DNA from: Pseudomonadota bacterium
GTDB taxonomy: Bacteria; Myxococcota_A; Bradymonadia; UBA4248
Reading direction: 5' to 3'
DNA length: 34,345 nucleotides
Assembly: GCA_017441205.1 (NCBI GenBank)
Contig: JAFRYG010000121.1
Span: 1-34,345 of the forward strand
Of the stretch, positions 17,939-24,918 are shown piece by piece (within the stretch, counting starts at the first letter, position 1; every line of letters starts with the position of its first letter). Below the pieces are notes generated by a model. That model had not been told where the DNA came from and did no database searches. It saw only the letters and a list, made by a program, of their open reading frames with translations. The translations under genes and the position numbers were made by a program.

Positions 17939-18057
17939 TGTGTTATGCCTCCGCATGCCAGGCCTGCGTCCCCGGATCGTTCCGGACACCTGACGCGCCT
18001 TCAGGAAAAAGGGCATGCGTGTGAATTCGGTTCGTTTCGGGCGAACCTCGGGCGGCG
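17939..18057 (-). promoter_or_regulatory. Possible structured rpsB leader
   Basis: The untranslated stretch before rpsB contains two short hairpins: GGTTCG/CGAACC with a seven-base loop (18029-18047) and CCGGA/TCCGG with a four-base loop (17972-17985). Ribosomal-protein leaders that bind S2 are known in other bacteria. The regulatory role here is inference from position and structure. Confidence 0.3.
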
Positions 18058-18086
18058 TTGCTACCACAGTAAGCCGGGGGCGTCAA
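18058..18086 (-). promoter_or_regulatory. Candidate sigma-70 promoter for rpsB
   Basis: On the minus strand TTGACG is followed, 17 bases later, by TAGCAA. The -35 box is good and the -10 box weak. It is placed to produce a leader of roughly 125 bases before rpsB. Confidence 0.35.
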
Positions 18087-18120
18087 TATTTTTTAGCGGG
18101 GAGTTGGGATTAATAATAAA

Positions 18121-18176
18121 TAGAGACGTTCCGCGGAACGTCTGTTCCTTGTTAGGAATAATTATTAGAGACGTGC
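18121..18176. repeat. Composite palindromic repeat, left copy
   Basis: A 20-bp perfect palindrome, AGACGTTCC-GC-GGAACGTCT (18124-18143), is followed by a small TTCCT/AGGAA hairpin, an AT-rich spacer and TTAGAGACG. The same order of parts occurs at 22150-22223 on the other side of the DUF4215/fibro-slime gene. Confidence 0.7.
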
Positions 18177-18424
18177 CGCGCCCCCCATCCCCCCGAAAAG
18201 ATTCGCGTTTCCATGTGGGGATGAGCTGGAGTGAGTCATTATCGACGGCCTATAACTAATAAGGCGCTATGGGCTCGATTTTAAAGGTCACTTATGCTAT
18301 ATTTAATGATGGTATTTTGCTGAACGGTTTGCACCGGGGGGATTTACCTGCGCATGATCCGTTCATTCGTATGATTGCATTGAGGAATTTTAGCAGAAAC
18401 CTGTGTTCTTCATTGGAGCTGTTG

Positions 18425-21400
18425 ATGAGACATCAAAAATTATTCTGGACAGTTTGTTTTCTTGGCGCCTGCTGTTTTTATGGTTGTGACGATGAGTCTT
18501 ATTCGCTGCCTATTGATCAAACACCTGCTGCTGAATGCGGCAACGGAGTGAAAGAAATCGGCGAAATCTGTGACGACGGCAACCAGCAAGATGGCGATGG
18601 CTGTTCTGCAGACTGCAAACGTCAGGAGTCAGGATATACCTGCCCCGAAAATGGTGGAACTTGTTACCCGAACGAAGCGGACAGTAAATGCGGCAACCTG
18701 GCCATTGATGAAGGCGAGTTTTGCGACGATGGAAACCATAACTCCGGGGATGGCTGTTCGAGTGATTGCAAAGTGATTGAAGATGGCTTTACCTGTCCAT
18801 CGAGTTCCAAAGGCCCTCTTGCCGGTCCCTGCTATAAGCCCGGAGTGCCAGAGGAACCCGTCGAGACCGGTCCGCGCTGCGGGAATCGCATTCTGGAGCC
18901 AGAAAATGGGGAAGAATGTGATTACGACGACTGGGAAGACGGCCCCTACGATGGCGATGGATGCGATTCCAATTGCAGGGTAGAGAGTGGTTTTGATTGT
19001 TCGAGCGGCACATGCGTCGAAATCTACGTTCCGGGATGCGGCAACGGAAAATTAGATGACGGAGAAGACTGTGATTACGGCGATCCGCAGGATCCCTATA
19101 ATGCCGGTAAATACGGGACTTACGGTCTGGCTGAAGACAATACGACTCCGCTGTGTAATCCGAATACCTGCAAATTTGCACCATATTGCGGCGACGGCAA
19201 TCCAAACGAAGGCTATGAAGAGTGTGATAAAGGTGCAGAGAATCAGGATGAGCTTTACAACGGCTGTACAACGCAATGCAAACGCGGCCCCTATTGCGGA
19301 GATGGTGTATTTACCTCCGGTGCGGAAGAAAAGTGCGATTATGCGATAGAAGGTGCCAGCGAATGGTGCAACGAGGACTGCACGCCGAAAGAAGGCTACA
19401 TGTGCAATGCACAGGATGGTACGTGCAAAGAAAAGAATAAGATCAAATGCGGTGACTCCTATATCGAAGGCAATGAAGAATGCGATCAGTCAGGCAACGG
19501 CTGCAACAACTGCCAGCATGACAATGATTATAAATGTATCAGCAGTCTGACCGCCCCCTGCACCAAATGCACGGGATCAGAACCCTCCAACTATCCCTGC
19601 TGTACATCGACTGCCGGTCAGCAATGCCGAAAGATTTCGGATGGCTACGGCGACGGCATTCTGGATCCGGATGGTTTTGAGGAATGCGACGATGGCAACA
19701 AGGCCGACGGGGACGGCTGCTCTTCGGTCGGGAAGATCGAGGACGGTTTTGTCTGCAGGGCAACAGGAAAGCCTTGCGACACCATTTGCGGCGACGGTAA
19801 AAAGGTTGGCAAGGAGGAATGCGACGACGGCAACCATAAAGGCGGTGACGGATGTTCACCCGAGTGCAAGCAGGAAATCGGTTATGTTTGCCAAACCCCA
19901 GGAAAAGCGTGCGAACTGGACAAATGCGGCAACGGTTTTGTCGGTCCCAACGAAATCTGCGACGGCGGTGCGGGCTGCGGCTCAGACTGCAAATCCCTCA
20001 GATCCGGTTATTGCTACTCAAAATCACAAGGCGTGTACAGCTGCGGTTCATCCAATACCTGCGGCAACTACATTCTCGAACCCGGCGAACAGTGCGATGA
20101 CGGCAATACCCTGGGCGGCGATGGCTGCAGTGACTCCTGTACTGTCGAGGATAAATATTTTGAATGCCCAACCGGTATTGAATGCCGCGCCAAATGCGGC
20201 GATGGCAAGGTCATGGGGCAACTCGATGAGAAATGCGATCTCGGCGCAGACAATGGCAAGGGCAAAGGATGCTCCGTCACCTGCGAAGTCGAAAAAGGTT
20301 ATACCTGCACCGATCCCAACGCCGTATTACCCGACTCCGTCAATCTCGATGTTACTTACCGCGATTTTGTCGGCAGAAATTTGAGTTCCGGATCCGGACT
20401 GGTCAACTCTTCTGTCCAGAATGCACTGAGCAGTGACCCTGATTGCAATAGATCCCTTTCAGACAGTGAACCCAGCAATTTTATATCATCCATTAAAGGA
20501 CGCATATCCGATCTCGTGCCGGGACAGAAATGGCTCAAAACGAGTTATGGCTATCCTGATTTTGAAGGATTCGCCGGTGATCTCTGCTTCGGTCTGGTCA
20601 AAAATGAACTCGACAGCGAAGGAAAACCAGTCTTTAACGGCAATTTGAATGATAATTGCTGCGGAAGCATGACTGCTTCGCAGTGTTCGGCCTTCCTAAA
20701 GGGTGGAAGTTACAATGGCGCAAAGTATCCGACTTATGTGGGCGGAGAATCAGTAGGATGGCATCATGTCAGCAAGCTCAGCAAGAGACATCACATGCTC
20801 TGTGCCAAATCCTTTTCCAAATGGTATCGCACAGACAATATCGTCAGCAAAGAATACAAAACGACTCTGCCGTTGACCAAAGAAGGCAACACATCCAAGT
20901 ATGTCTTCGATTCAGACAAAGCCCCATACAACAAATATTTCTCCCCAATCGACGGACAGGGCTGGAAAGAAAACAATCCGCTGGCTAAAGATGGCCACAA
21001 CGGCAGCTTTACGACCGAAATCTCGACGATGTTCCAGTACAAAGGCGGAGAAACGCTCAATTTCGCGGGCGACGACGACGTCTGGGTGTTCATCAACGGC
21101 AAGTTGTTCCTCGACGTCGGCGGTATGCACGCCAAAGTCGAAGGGCAAAACACCCTTTCCACCAAAGAATGTACCAGTCAGGATAAGAAAAACGGCGGCA
21201 CGGTCAAGCGCGTCTGCGATGAAAACTACAACATCTATAAAGGTGGTATCTATGAACTCAAGGTTTTCCACGCGGAACGCGCAGCCTCTGGTGCAGATTT
21301 CAAACTGACGCTCGACGGCTTTGTCAATCCAAGCACGGTGACCTGTTCCAGCGTGTGCGGCGACGGCGTCATCGCTTCGGACGAAGAATGCGAAATCAAG

Positions 21401-22132
21401 GGCCACACCAACGATGATGTCGCTCAGAAACTCGGCTGCGTCGATTGTAAATGGACTAACACCAGTACATGCGGCAATGGCCGCATCGAAGGCAACGAAG
21501 CATGTGACACCGGTTATCTGTGCAAGGATTCCAAATTCAGTGAAGCGTGCAAGGCGCTGGGGTTATCGTACGCCGCCAATGATCGGTGCGATGAAACGAC
21601 CTGCAAGTACAAAGACAACCAGTGCGGCAATGGCGTTGTCGATCCTGGTGAAGACTGTGATTCCAGCAGTGATCCGCTGTGCAATCCCAAATCCTGCAAA
21701 TGGTACTGCGGCGATGGCATCGTACAAGCCGAAAAAGGAGAAGAATGCGACGAAGGCAGTAAATCGAACGAAACCGGTGAGACCTGCTCGACCAAATGCA
21801 AAGCACCCTACTGCGGCGATGGTGTCGTTTCTCCGTACCACGGCGAAGTCTGTGATGACGGTAAAAATAACACCACCTATGGCGAAGGCTGTATGCCGGG
21901 CTGCATGCGCAAAGCACCTTTCTGCGGCGATGGCATCATCCAGAAGGAACACAATGAAGAATGCGACCTTGGCAAAGATAAGAACAACGGTTCCTACGGC
22001 GGCTGTACGGAGGAATGCAGGCGTGCATCCTATTGCGGAGATGGTAAGGTCGACGAAGCTAACGGCGAGGAATGCGATGACAAGGGCGAAAGCGCTCTCT
22101 GCAATGCCAATTGCGTCAAGAAAGTCAATTAA
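18425..22132 (+). CDS. Giant Cys-rich lipoprotein with DUF4215 repeats and a fibro-slime domain
   Basis: From ATG 18425 (GGAG six bases upstream) the product has 1235 residues. The frame is open back to 18269, but only this start gives a signal peptide (LFWTVCFLGACCFYGC, probable lipidated Cys). About eighteen DUF4215-type repeats follow, of the pattern CGNG..E.CDDGN..GDGCS..C..GY.C. Between them (about residues 640-970) sits a fibro-slime domain with the signature GDDDVWVFINGKLFLDVGGMH and a following KVFHAERAASGADFKLTLDGF. It is most likely a cell-surface adhesion or matrix protein. One repeat (near 19645-19730) lacks two of its cysteines. A strong terminator follows at 22252. The two flanks carry homologous palindromic repeats. 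No enzyme activity is indicated. Confidence 0.88.
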   Translation: MRHQKLFWTVCFLGACCFYGCDDESYSLPIDQTPAAECGNGVKEIGEICDDGNQQDGDGCSADCKRQESGYTCPENGGTCYPNEADSKCGNLAIDEGEFCDDGNHNSGDGCSSDCKVIEDGFTCPSSSKGPLAGPCYKPGVPEEPVETGPRCGNRILEPENGEECDYDDWEDGPYDGDGCDSNCRVESGFDCSSGTCVEIYVPGCGNGKLDDGEDCDYGDPQDPYNAGKYGTYGLAEDNTTPLCNPNTCKFAPYCGDGNPNEGYEECDKGAENQDELYNGCTTQCKRGPYCGDGVFTSGAEEKCDYAIEGASEWCNEDCTPKEGYMCNAQDGTCKEKNKIKCGDSYIEGNEECDQSGNGCNNCQHDNDYKCISSLTAPCTKCTGSEPSNYPCCTSTAGQQCRKISDGYGDGILDPDGFEECDDGNKADGDGCSSVGKIEDGFVCRATGKPCDTICGDGKKVGKEECDDGNHKGGDGCSPECKQEIGYVCQTPGKACELDKCGNGFVGPNEICDGGAGCGSDCKSLRSGYCYSKSQGVYSCGSSNTCGNYILEPGEQCDDGNTLGGDGCSDSCTVEDKYFECPTGIECRAKCGDGKVMGQLDEKCDLGADNGKGKGCSVTCEVEKGYTCTDPNAVLPDSVNLDVTYRDFVGRNLSSGSGLVNSSVQNALSSDPDCNRSLSDSEPSNFISSIKGRISDLVPGQKWLKTSYGYPDFEGFAGDLCFGLVKNELDSEGKPVFNGNLNDNCCGSMTASQCSAFLKGGSYNGAKYPTYVGGESVGWHHVSKLSKRHHMLCAKSFSKWYRTDNIVSKEYKTTLPLTKEGNTSKYVFDSDKAPYNKYFSPIDGQGWKENNPLAKDGHNGSFTTEISTMFQYKGGETLNFAGDDDVWVFINGKLFLDVGGMHAKVEGQNTLSTKECTSQDKKNGGTVKRVCDENYNIYKGGIYELKVFHAERAASGADFKLTLDGFVNPSTVTCSSVCGDGVIASDEECEIKGHTNDDVAQKLGCVDCKWTNTSTCGNGRIEGNEACDTGYLCKDSKFSEACKALGLSYAANDRCDETTCKYKDNQCGNGVVDPGEDCDSSSDPLCNPKSCKWYCGDGIVQAEKGEECDEGSKSNETGETCSTKCKAPYCGDGVVSPYHGEVCDDGKNNTTYGEGCMPGCMRKAPFCGDGIIQKEHNEECDLGKDKNNGSYGGCTEECRRASYCGDGKVDEANGEECDDKGESALCNANCVKKVN

Positions 22133-22149
22133 TTCAAGTTGTTAGTGGA

Positions 22150-22223
22150 TAGAGAACGTTCCACGGAAGTTAATTCTACGGAACGTCTGTACATATAATT
22201 AGAGACGCCCCGGAAGGGGCGTC
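22150..22223. repeat. Composite palindromic repeat, right copy
   Basis: It contains TAGAGAACGTTCC, then about 17 bases, then GGAACGTCTGT, an AT-rich spacer and TTAGAGACG. It ends in the hairpin GACGCCCC-GGAA-GGGGCGTC. It matches the left copy part by part, except that the central palindrome is split by an insertion. Confidence 0.65.
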
Positions 22224-22251
22224 GCATTACAGCCAATAACCAAGGAAACCT

Positions 22252-22285
22252 AAAAAAAAAGCGGCCCATTGAGCCGCTTTTTTTT
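22252..22285. terminator. Bidirectional terminator after the DUF4215/fibro-slime gene
   Basis: AGCGGC-CCATTGA-GCCGCT is flanked by A9 on the left and an eight-base T run on the right, so it can work on both strands. It lies about 120 bp after the stop at 22132. Confidence 0.9.
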
Positions 22286-22403
22286 GTAGCTATAGCTATG
22301 AATTCAACATACAATCAGTTAAAATCTGCGATGGTAGATTTTTCTTTGTGAATGGCAAATTTTTGAGGTTTAAAAGAAAATCAGGTTTTGGAGGGCAAGT
22401 TCA

Positions 22404-24323
22404 ATGAGTTTAAATAGAGCACGGACCTGTACTTCTGTCGTATTCTCAGTGATGTGTTTTCTGGTTTTCTTTATATCCGAAGCAAGTGCCCAAAATCTTG
22501 CATGGCCATGGCCGGGATGCGGGAACATCACGAGTCCATACGGTCCTCGCGGAAACAATGGATACATTCATACGGGCTGCGATATATCCTGCGGCGGTCA
22601 GCCGCCGGTTTATGCAGCTGCAGACGGCACCGTTTCATACGTAAAATCAGGTACGGTTCAATGCACATACGATTCCTATGCCGGAACTTGCCCGGGCTGT
22701 TCAAATTCCGGCGGAAATACGGTTTATATCGATCATGCAGGAGGAGTTCAGACACGTTATCTTCATTTAAGCCAGATCGACGTATACAATGGACAGCATG
22801 TATCCTGCGGTGAAAAAATCGGCAATGTCGGAACGACAGGCTGCTCGACGGGCAATCACCTTCATTTCGAAGTCCGTATCAACGGCAATCACAATAATCC
22901 CCTGAATTATGTTCAGAATGGCGCGGTCTGCCAGTGCACGCCGCAGTGCAACGGCAAGAATTGCGGTTCTGATGGCTGCGGCGGTTCATGCGGAACCTGT
23001 CCCGGCGGTCAGGCATGTAACAACGGTTACTGTCAGTGCACGCCGCAGTGCAACGGCAAATCATGCGGTTCCGATGGATGCGGCGGTTCATGCGGTTCGT
23101 GTCCCGGTGGTCAGACCTGTAACAATGGACAATGCCAGTGCACGCCGCAGTGCAACGGCAAAACATGCGGTCCCGACGGATGCGGCGGTTCATGCGGCAC
23201 ATGTCCCGGCGGTCAGTCATGCAACAACGGATACTGTCAGTGCATGCCGCAGTGCAACGGCAAAACATGCGGTCCCGACGGATGCGGCGGAACCTGCGGA
23301 AACTGTGGCCCTGGCCAGACCTGCAATAATGGTGTCTGCGGCTGCACGCCGCAGTGCAACGGCAAATCATGCGGGGATAACGGATGCGGCGGTCAGTGCG
23401 GCTATTGCGGCACAAATGAGGTTTGCAATGCAGCCGGTTTGTGCGAATGCATTCCCAAATGCGATGGCCGGATGTGCGGTGATGATGGATGCGGAGGTCA
23501 GTGCGGTACATGCCAGACGAATGAGATTTGCTTTGGCGATCAGTGCGTCTGTATTCCTCAATGCGAAGGCAAAGTGTGCGGCGATGACGGATGCGGCGGC
23601 CAGTGCGGTACATGTCAGGAATCCGATACCTGCGTAGACAATCAGTGCGTCTGCCTCCCCAAATGCGATGGCAAATCCTGCGGCGACGATGGCTGCGGCG
23701 GCCAGTGCGGTACTTGTGAGGACGGATTCGATTGTGAGTCCGGACACTGCGTCGATCTTTCGTGTTATCCGAAATGTGAAGGCAAATCCTGCGGCGACAA
23801 CGGATGCGGCGGTGAATGCGGCACATGTGAGGACGGATTCGAATGCCAGAACGGAAATTGCATCGATCTTTCGTGCAAACCCAAATGCGGCGACAAAGAA
23901 TGCGGCGACGACGGATGCGGCGGCCAGTGCGGAAAATGCAAAAAGAATTACACGTGCGCCGACGGGGAATGCATCAAAATTGCCTCCGAAGATGAGTACG
24001 ATGACGGTTCTGGCGAAGACGAAAACGAAGATACCAAACCAGAAGAAACCTGCAAACCGCGCTGCAAAGACCGCGTCTGCGGTGATGATGGATGCGGCGG
24101 TTCGTGCGGAACCTGTGAAAAAGGCGAAAATTGTGAGGCAGGTCAATGCATAAGCGAGGATGAGGGCATCCTGCCCCAGGTTCAGCTTCAGGCCGGAGAT
24201 TCCTGCAGCAGTCTGACGACCAAAAAGGAACCGAAATCGGCAAATCCATGGATTTGCCTGCTCGCAGCATTGGGATGCTTCGTACTGAGACGAACACGCC
24301 GTCAAAAAACACATCAGTCATAA
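22404..24323 (+). CDS. Secreted M23 (LytM) peptidase with 11 Cys-rich repeats and a C-terminal sorting tail
   Basis: This 639-residue protein starts at ATG 22404 with GGAGGG eight bases upstream. The signal peptide ends at SEASA|Q (about residue 30). An M23 metallopeptidase domain (about 33-175) keeps the zinc ligands HTGCD and HLHFEV; this family cleaves peptidoglycan cross-links. The domain itself contains unusually many cysteines. Residues 178-582 hold eleven repeats of about 34 residues (C.P.CNGK.CG.DGCGG.CG.C....C..G.C). An acidic DE-rich insert follows repeat 10. The tail is an Ala/Leu membrane helix followed by RRTRRQ and resembles MYXO-CTERM sorting signals. Surface display is therefore likely, with the repeats acting as spacer or binding array. 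Confidence 0.88.
   Translation: MSLNRARTCTSVVFSVMCFLVFFISEASAQNLAWPWPGCGNITSPYGPRGNNGYIHTGCDISCGGQPPVYAAADGTVSYVKSGTVQCTYDSYAGTCPGCSNSGGNTVYIDHAGGVQTRYLHLSQIDVYNGQHVSCGEKIGNVGTTGCSTGNHLHFEVRINGNHNNPLNYVQNGAVCQCTPQCNGKNCGSDGCGGSCGTCPGGQACNNGYCQCTPQCNGKSCGSDGCGGSCGSCPGGQTCNNGQCQCTPQCNGKTCGPDGCGGSCGTCPGGQSCNNGYCQCMPQCNGKTCGPDGCGGTCGNCGPGQTCNNGVCGCTPQCNGKSCGDNGCGGQCGYCGTNEVCNAAGLCECIPKCDGRMCGDDGCGGQCGTCQTNEICFGDQCVCIPQCEGKVCGDDGCGGQCGTCQESDTCVDNQCVCLPKCDGKSCGDDGCGGQCGTCEDGFDCESGHCVDLSCYPKCEGKSCGDNGCGGECGTCEDGFECQNGNCIDLSCKPKCGDKECGDDGCGGQCGKCKKNYTCADGECIKIASEDEYDDGSGEDENEDTKPEETCKPRCKDRVCGDDGCGGSCGTCEKGENCEAGQCISEDEGILPQVQLQAGDSCSSLTTKKEPKSANPWICLLAALGCFVLRRTRRQKTHQS
22935..24149 (+). repeat. Coding tandem repeat array, 11 Cys-rich units
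   Basis: Eleven units of roughly 99-105 bp each encode six to eight cysteines around a GCGG core. The first four units are nearly identical at DNA level, and the later ones diverge (CNGK becomes CDGK, CEGK and CGDK). That gradient suggests recent expansion at the 5' end. It is not a CRISPR array, because the frame is maintained throughout. Confidence 0.85.
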
Positions 24324-24363
24324 AATAAAAAGCTGCTGTTCGGAGAAATCCGAACAACAGCCC
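24324..24363 (-). terminator. Strong hairpin with T run on the minus strand
   Basis: TGTTCGGA-GAAA-TCCGAACA extends through one mismatch to GCTG/CAGC (24332-24361). The T-rich tail is on the minus strand only, so it would block leftward transcription. It lies just after the M23 peptidase stop, where a plus-strand terminator would be expected, but no T run follows on that strand. Confidence 0.65.
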
Positions 24364-24369
24364 AATCAA

Positions 24370-24420
24370 AACGCATCCCCCAAAGAAAAGCAAAGCTTTT
24401 TCTGGGGTATGGGGGGCGTT
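24370..24420. repeat. Long imperfect hairpin before the small lipoprotein
   Basis: AACGC/GCGTT form the base, CCCC/GGGG the middle and AGAAAAGC/GCTTTTTCT the top, with an AAA loop. It sits 32 bp ahead of the lipoprotein start and may be part of its leader. No family is recognised. Confidence 0.5.
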
Positions 24421-24451
24421 CTCCACCATACGCAGAACTCATGGAGATGAT

Positions 24452-24796
24452 ATGCTTAAGTTTTCCGGATGGTTCAAAACGATGACGGGCATATTCGCCG
24501 CCCTGGCTGCTGCCATCAGTACAGGATGTCATGCCCCTTCCAACGAAACCAAAGATGTCTATGGTCCGCCCCCACCGGAGCTGGATGATCCCGGTATCAA
24601 TCCGAAAGTGCTGGACGACAATCCTCCCGCTGTTGCTCCCAAACAAGATCCGACGCCCAATTCCAACGAAGCTCTGGATGTCTATGGTCCGCCGCCCCCC
24701 GAACTGGATGATCCCGATATCAATCCGGATATGCTCGAAAAAGGCATAGAGAATGCAGAAGAGGCTGAAATACCTCCTTCCGAAACTGAAAAATAA
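24452..24796 (+). CDS. Small lipoprotein with duplicated DVYGPPPPELDDP module
   Basis: The 114-residue product has a lipoprotein signal peptide (GIFAALAAAISTGC, Cys near residue 26). The mature part is Pro/Asp/Glu-rich and apparently disordered. It contains two copies of a module reading DVYGPPPPELDDP-x-INP (about residues 35-51 and 76-92), 41 residues apart, with a matching 123-bp DNA duplication. The ribosome site GGAGATGA is close to ATG 24452. It is a short surface or periplasmic lipoprotein of unrecognised family; the module looks like a binding or assembly tag, which is inference. Confidence 0.75.
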   Translation: MLKFSGWFKTMTGIFAALAAAISTGCHAPSNETKDVYGPPPPELDDPGINPKVLDDNPPAVAPKQDPTPNSNEALDVYGPPPPELDDPDINPDMLEKGIENAEEAEIPPSETEK

Positions 24797-24873
24797 TCAT
24801 ATTCCCACGCATTGTGTGCTGGATCATATTGCTGCGCGGTCTATCTCGCCATTGCTCAATACGCCCGCGCATC

Positions 24874-24901
24874 GGCCTATGCGCTGTCGGCGCATACGGC
24901 C
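24874..24901 (+). repeat. Bulged hairpin element, copy 7
   Basis: Reads GGCC-TATGCGC-TGTCG-GCGCATA-C-GGCC. It sits in the 122-bp gap where the small lipoprotein gene and the 1142-residue lipoprotein gene converge. A more degenerate hairpin-like stretch (24835-24870, ending AATACGCCCGCGC) precedes it and may be a decayed copy. Confidence 0.75.
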
Positions 24902-24918
24902 TTTGTTCATAATTCTAT

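Noticed and set aside
16291..18024. Long plus-strand frames opposite tsf and rpsB
   Set aside because: They are antisense to two unmistakable housekeeping genes and have Phe/Asp-rich translations typical of shadow frames.
18269..18424. N-terminal extension of the DUF4215/fibro-slime protein
   Set aside because: The 52 extra residues would bury the lipoprotein signal; ATG 18425 has GGAG at the right distance and begins the signal peptide.
22935..24149. Regular repeats of about 100 bp resembling a CRISPR or satellite array
   Set aside because: The period varies, the reading frame is kept, and each unit encodes the same Cys pattern, so it is a coding repeat.
22879..24314. Two long minus-strand frames opposite the Cys-rich repeats
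   Set aside because: These are by-products of the repeated GGC/TGC-rich codons of the M23 peptidase gene; the translations are Arg/His-rich or Ala-rich low complexity.
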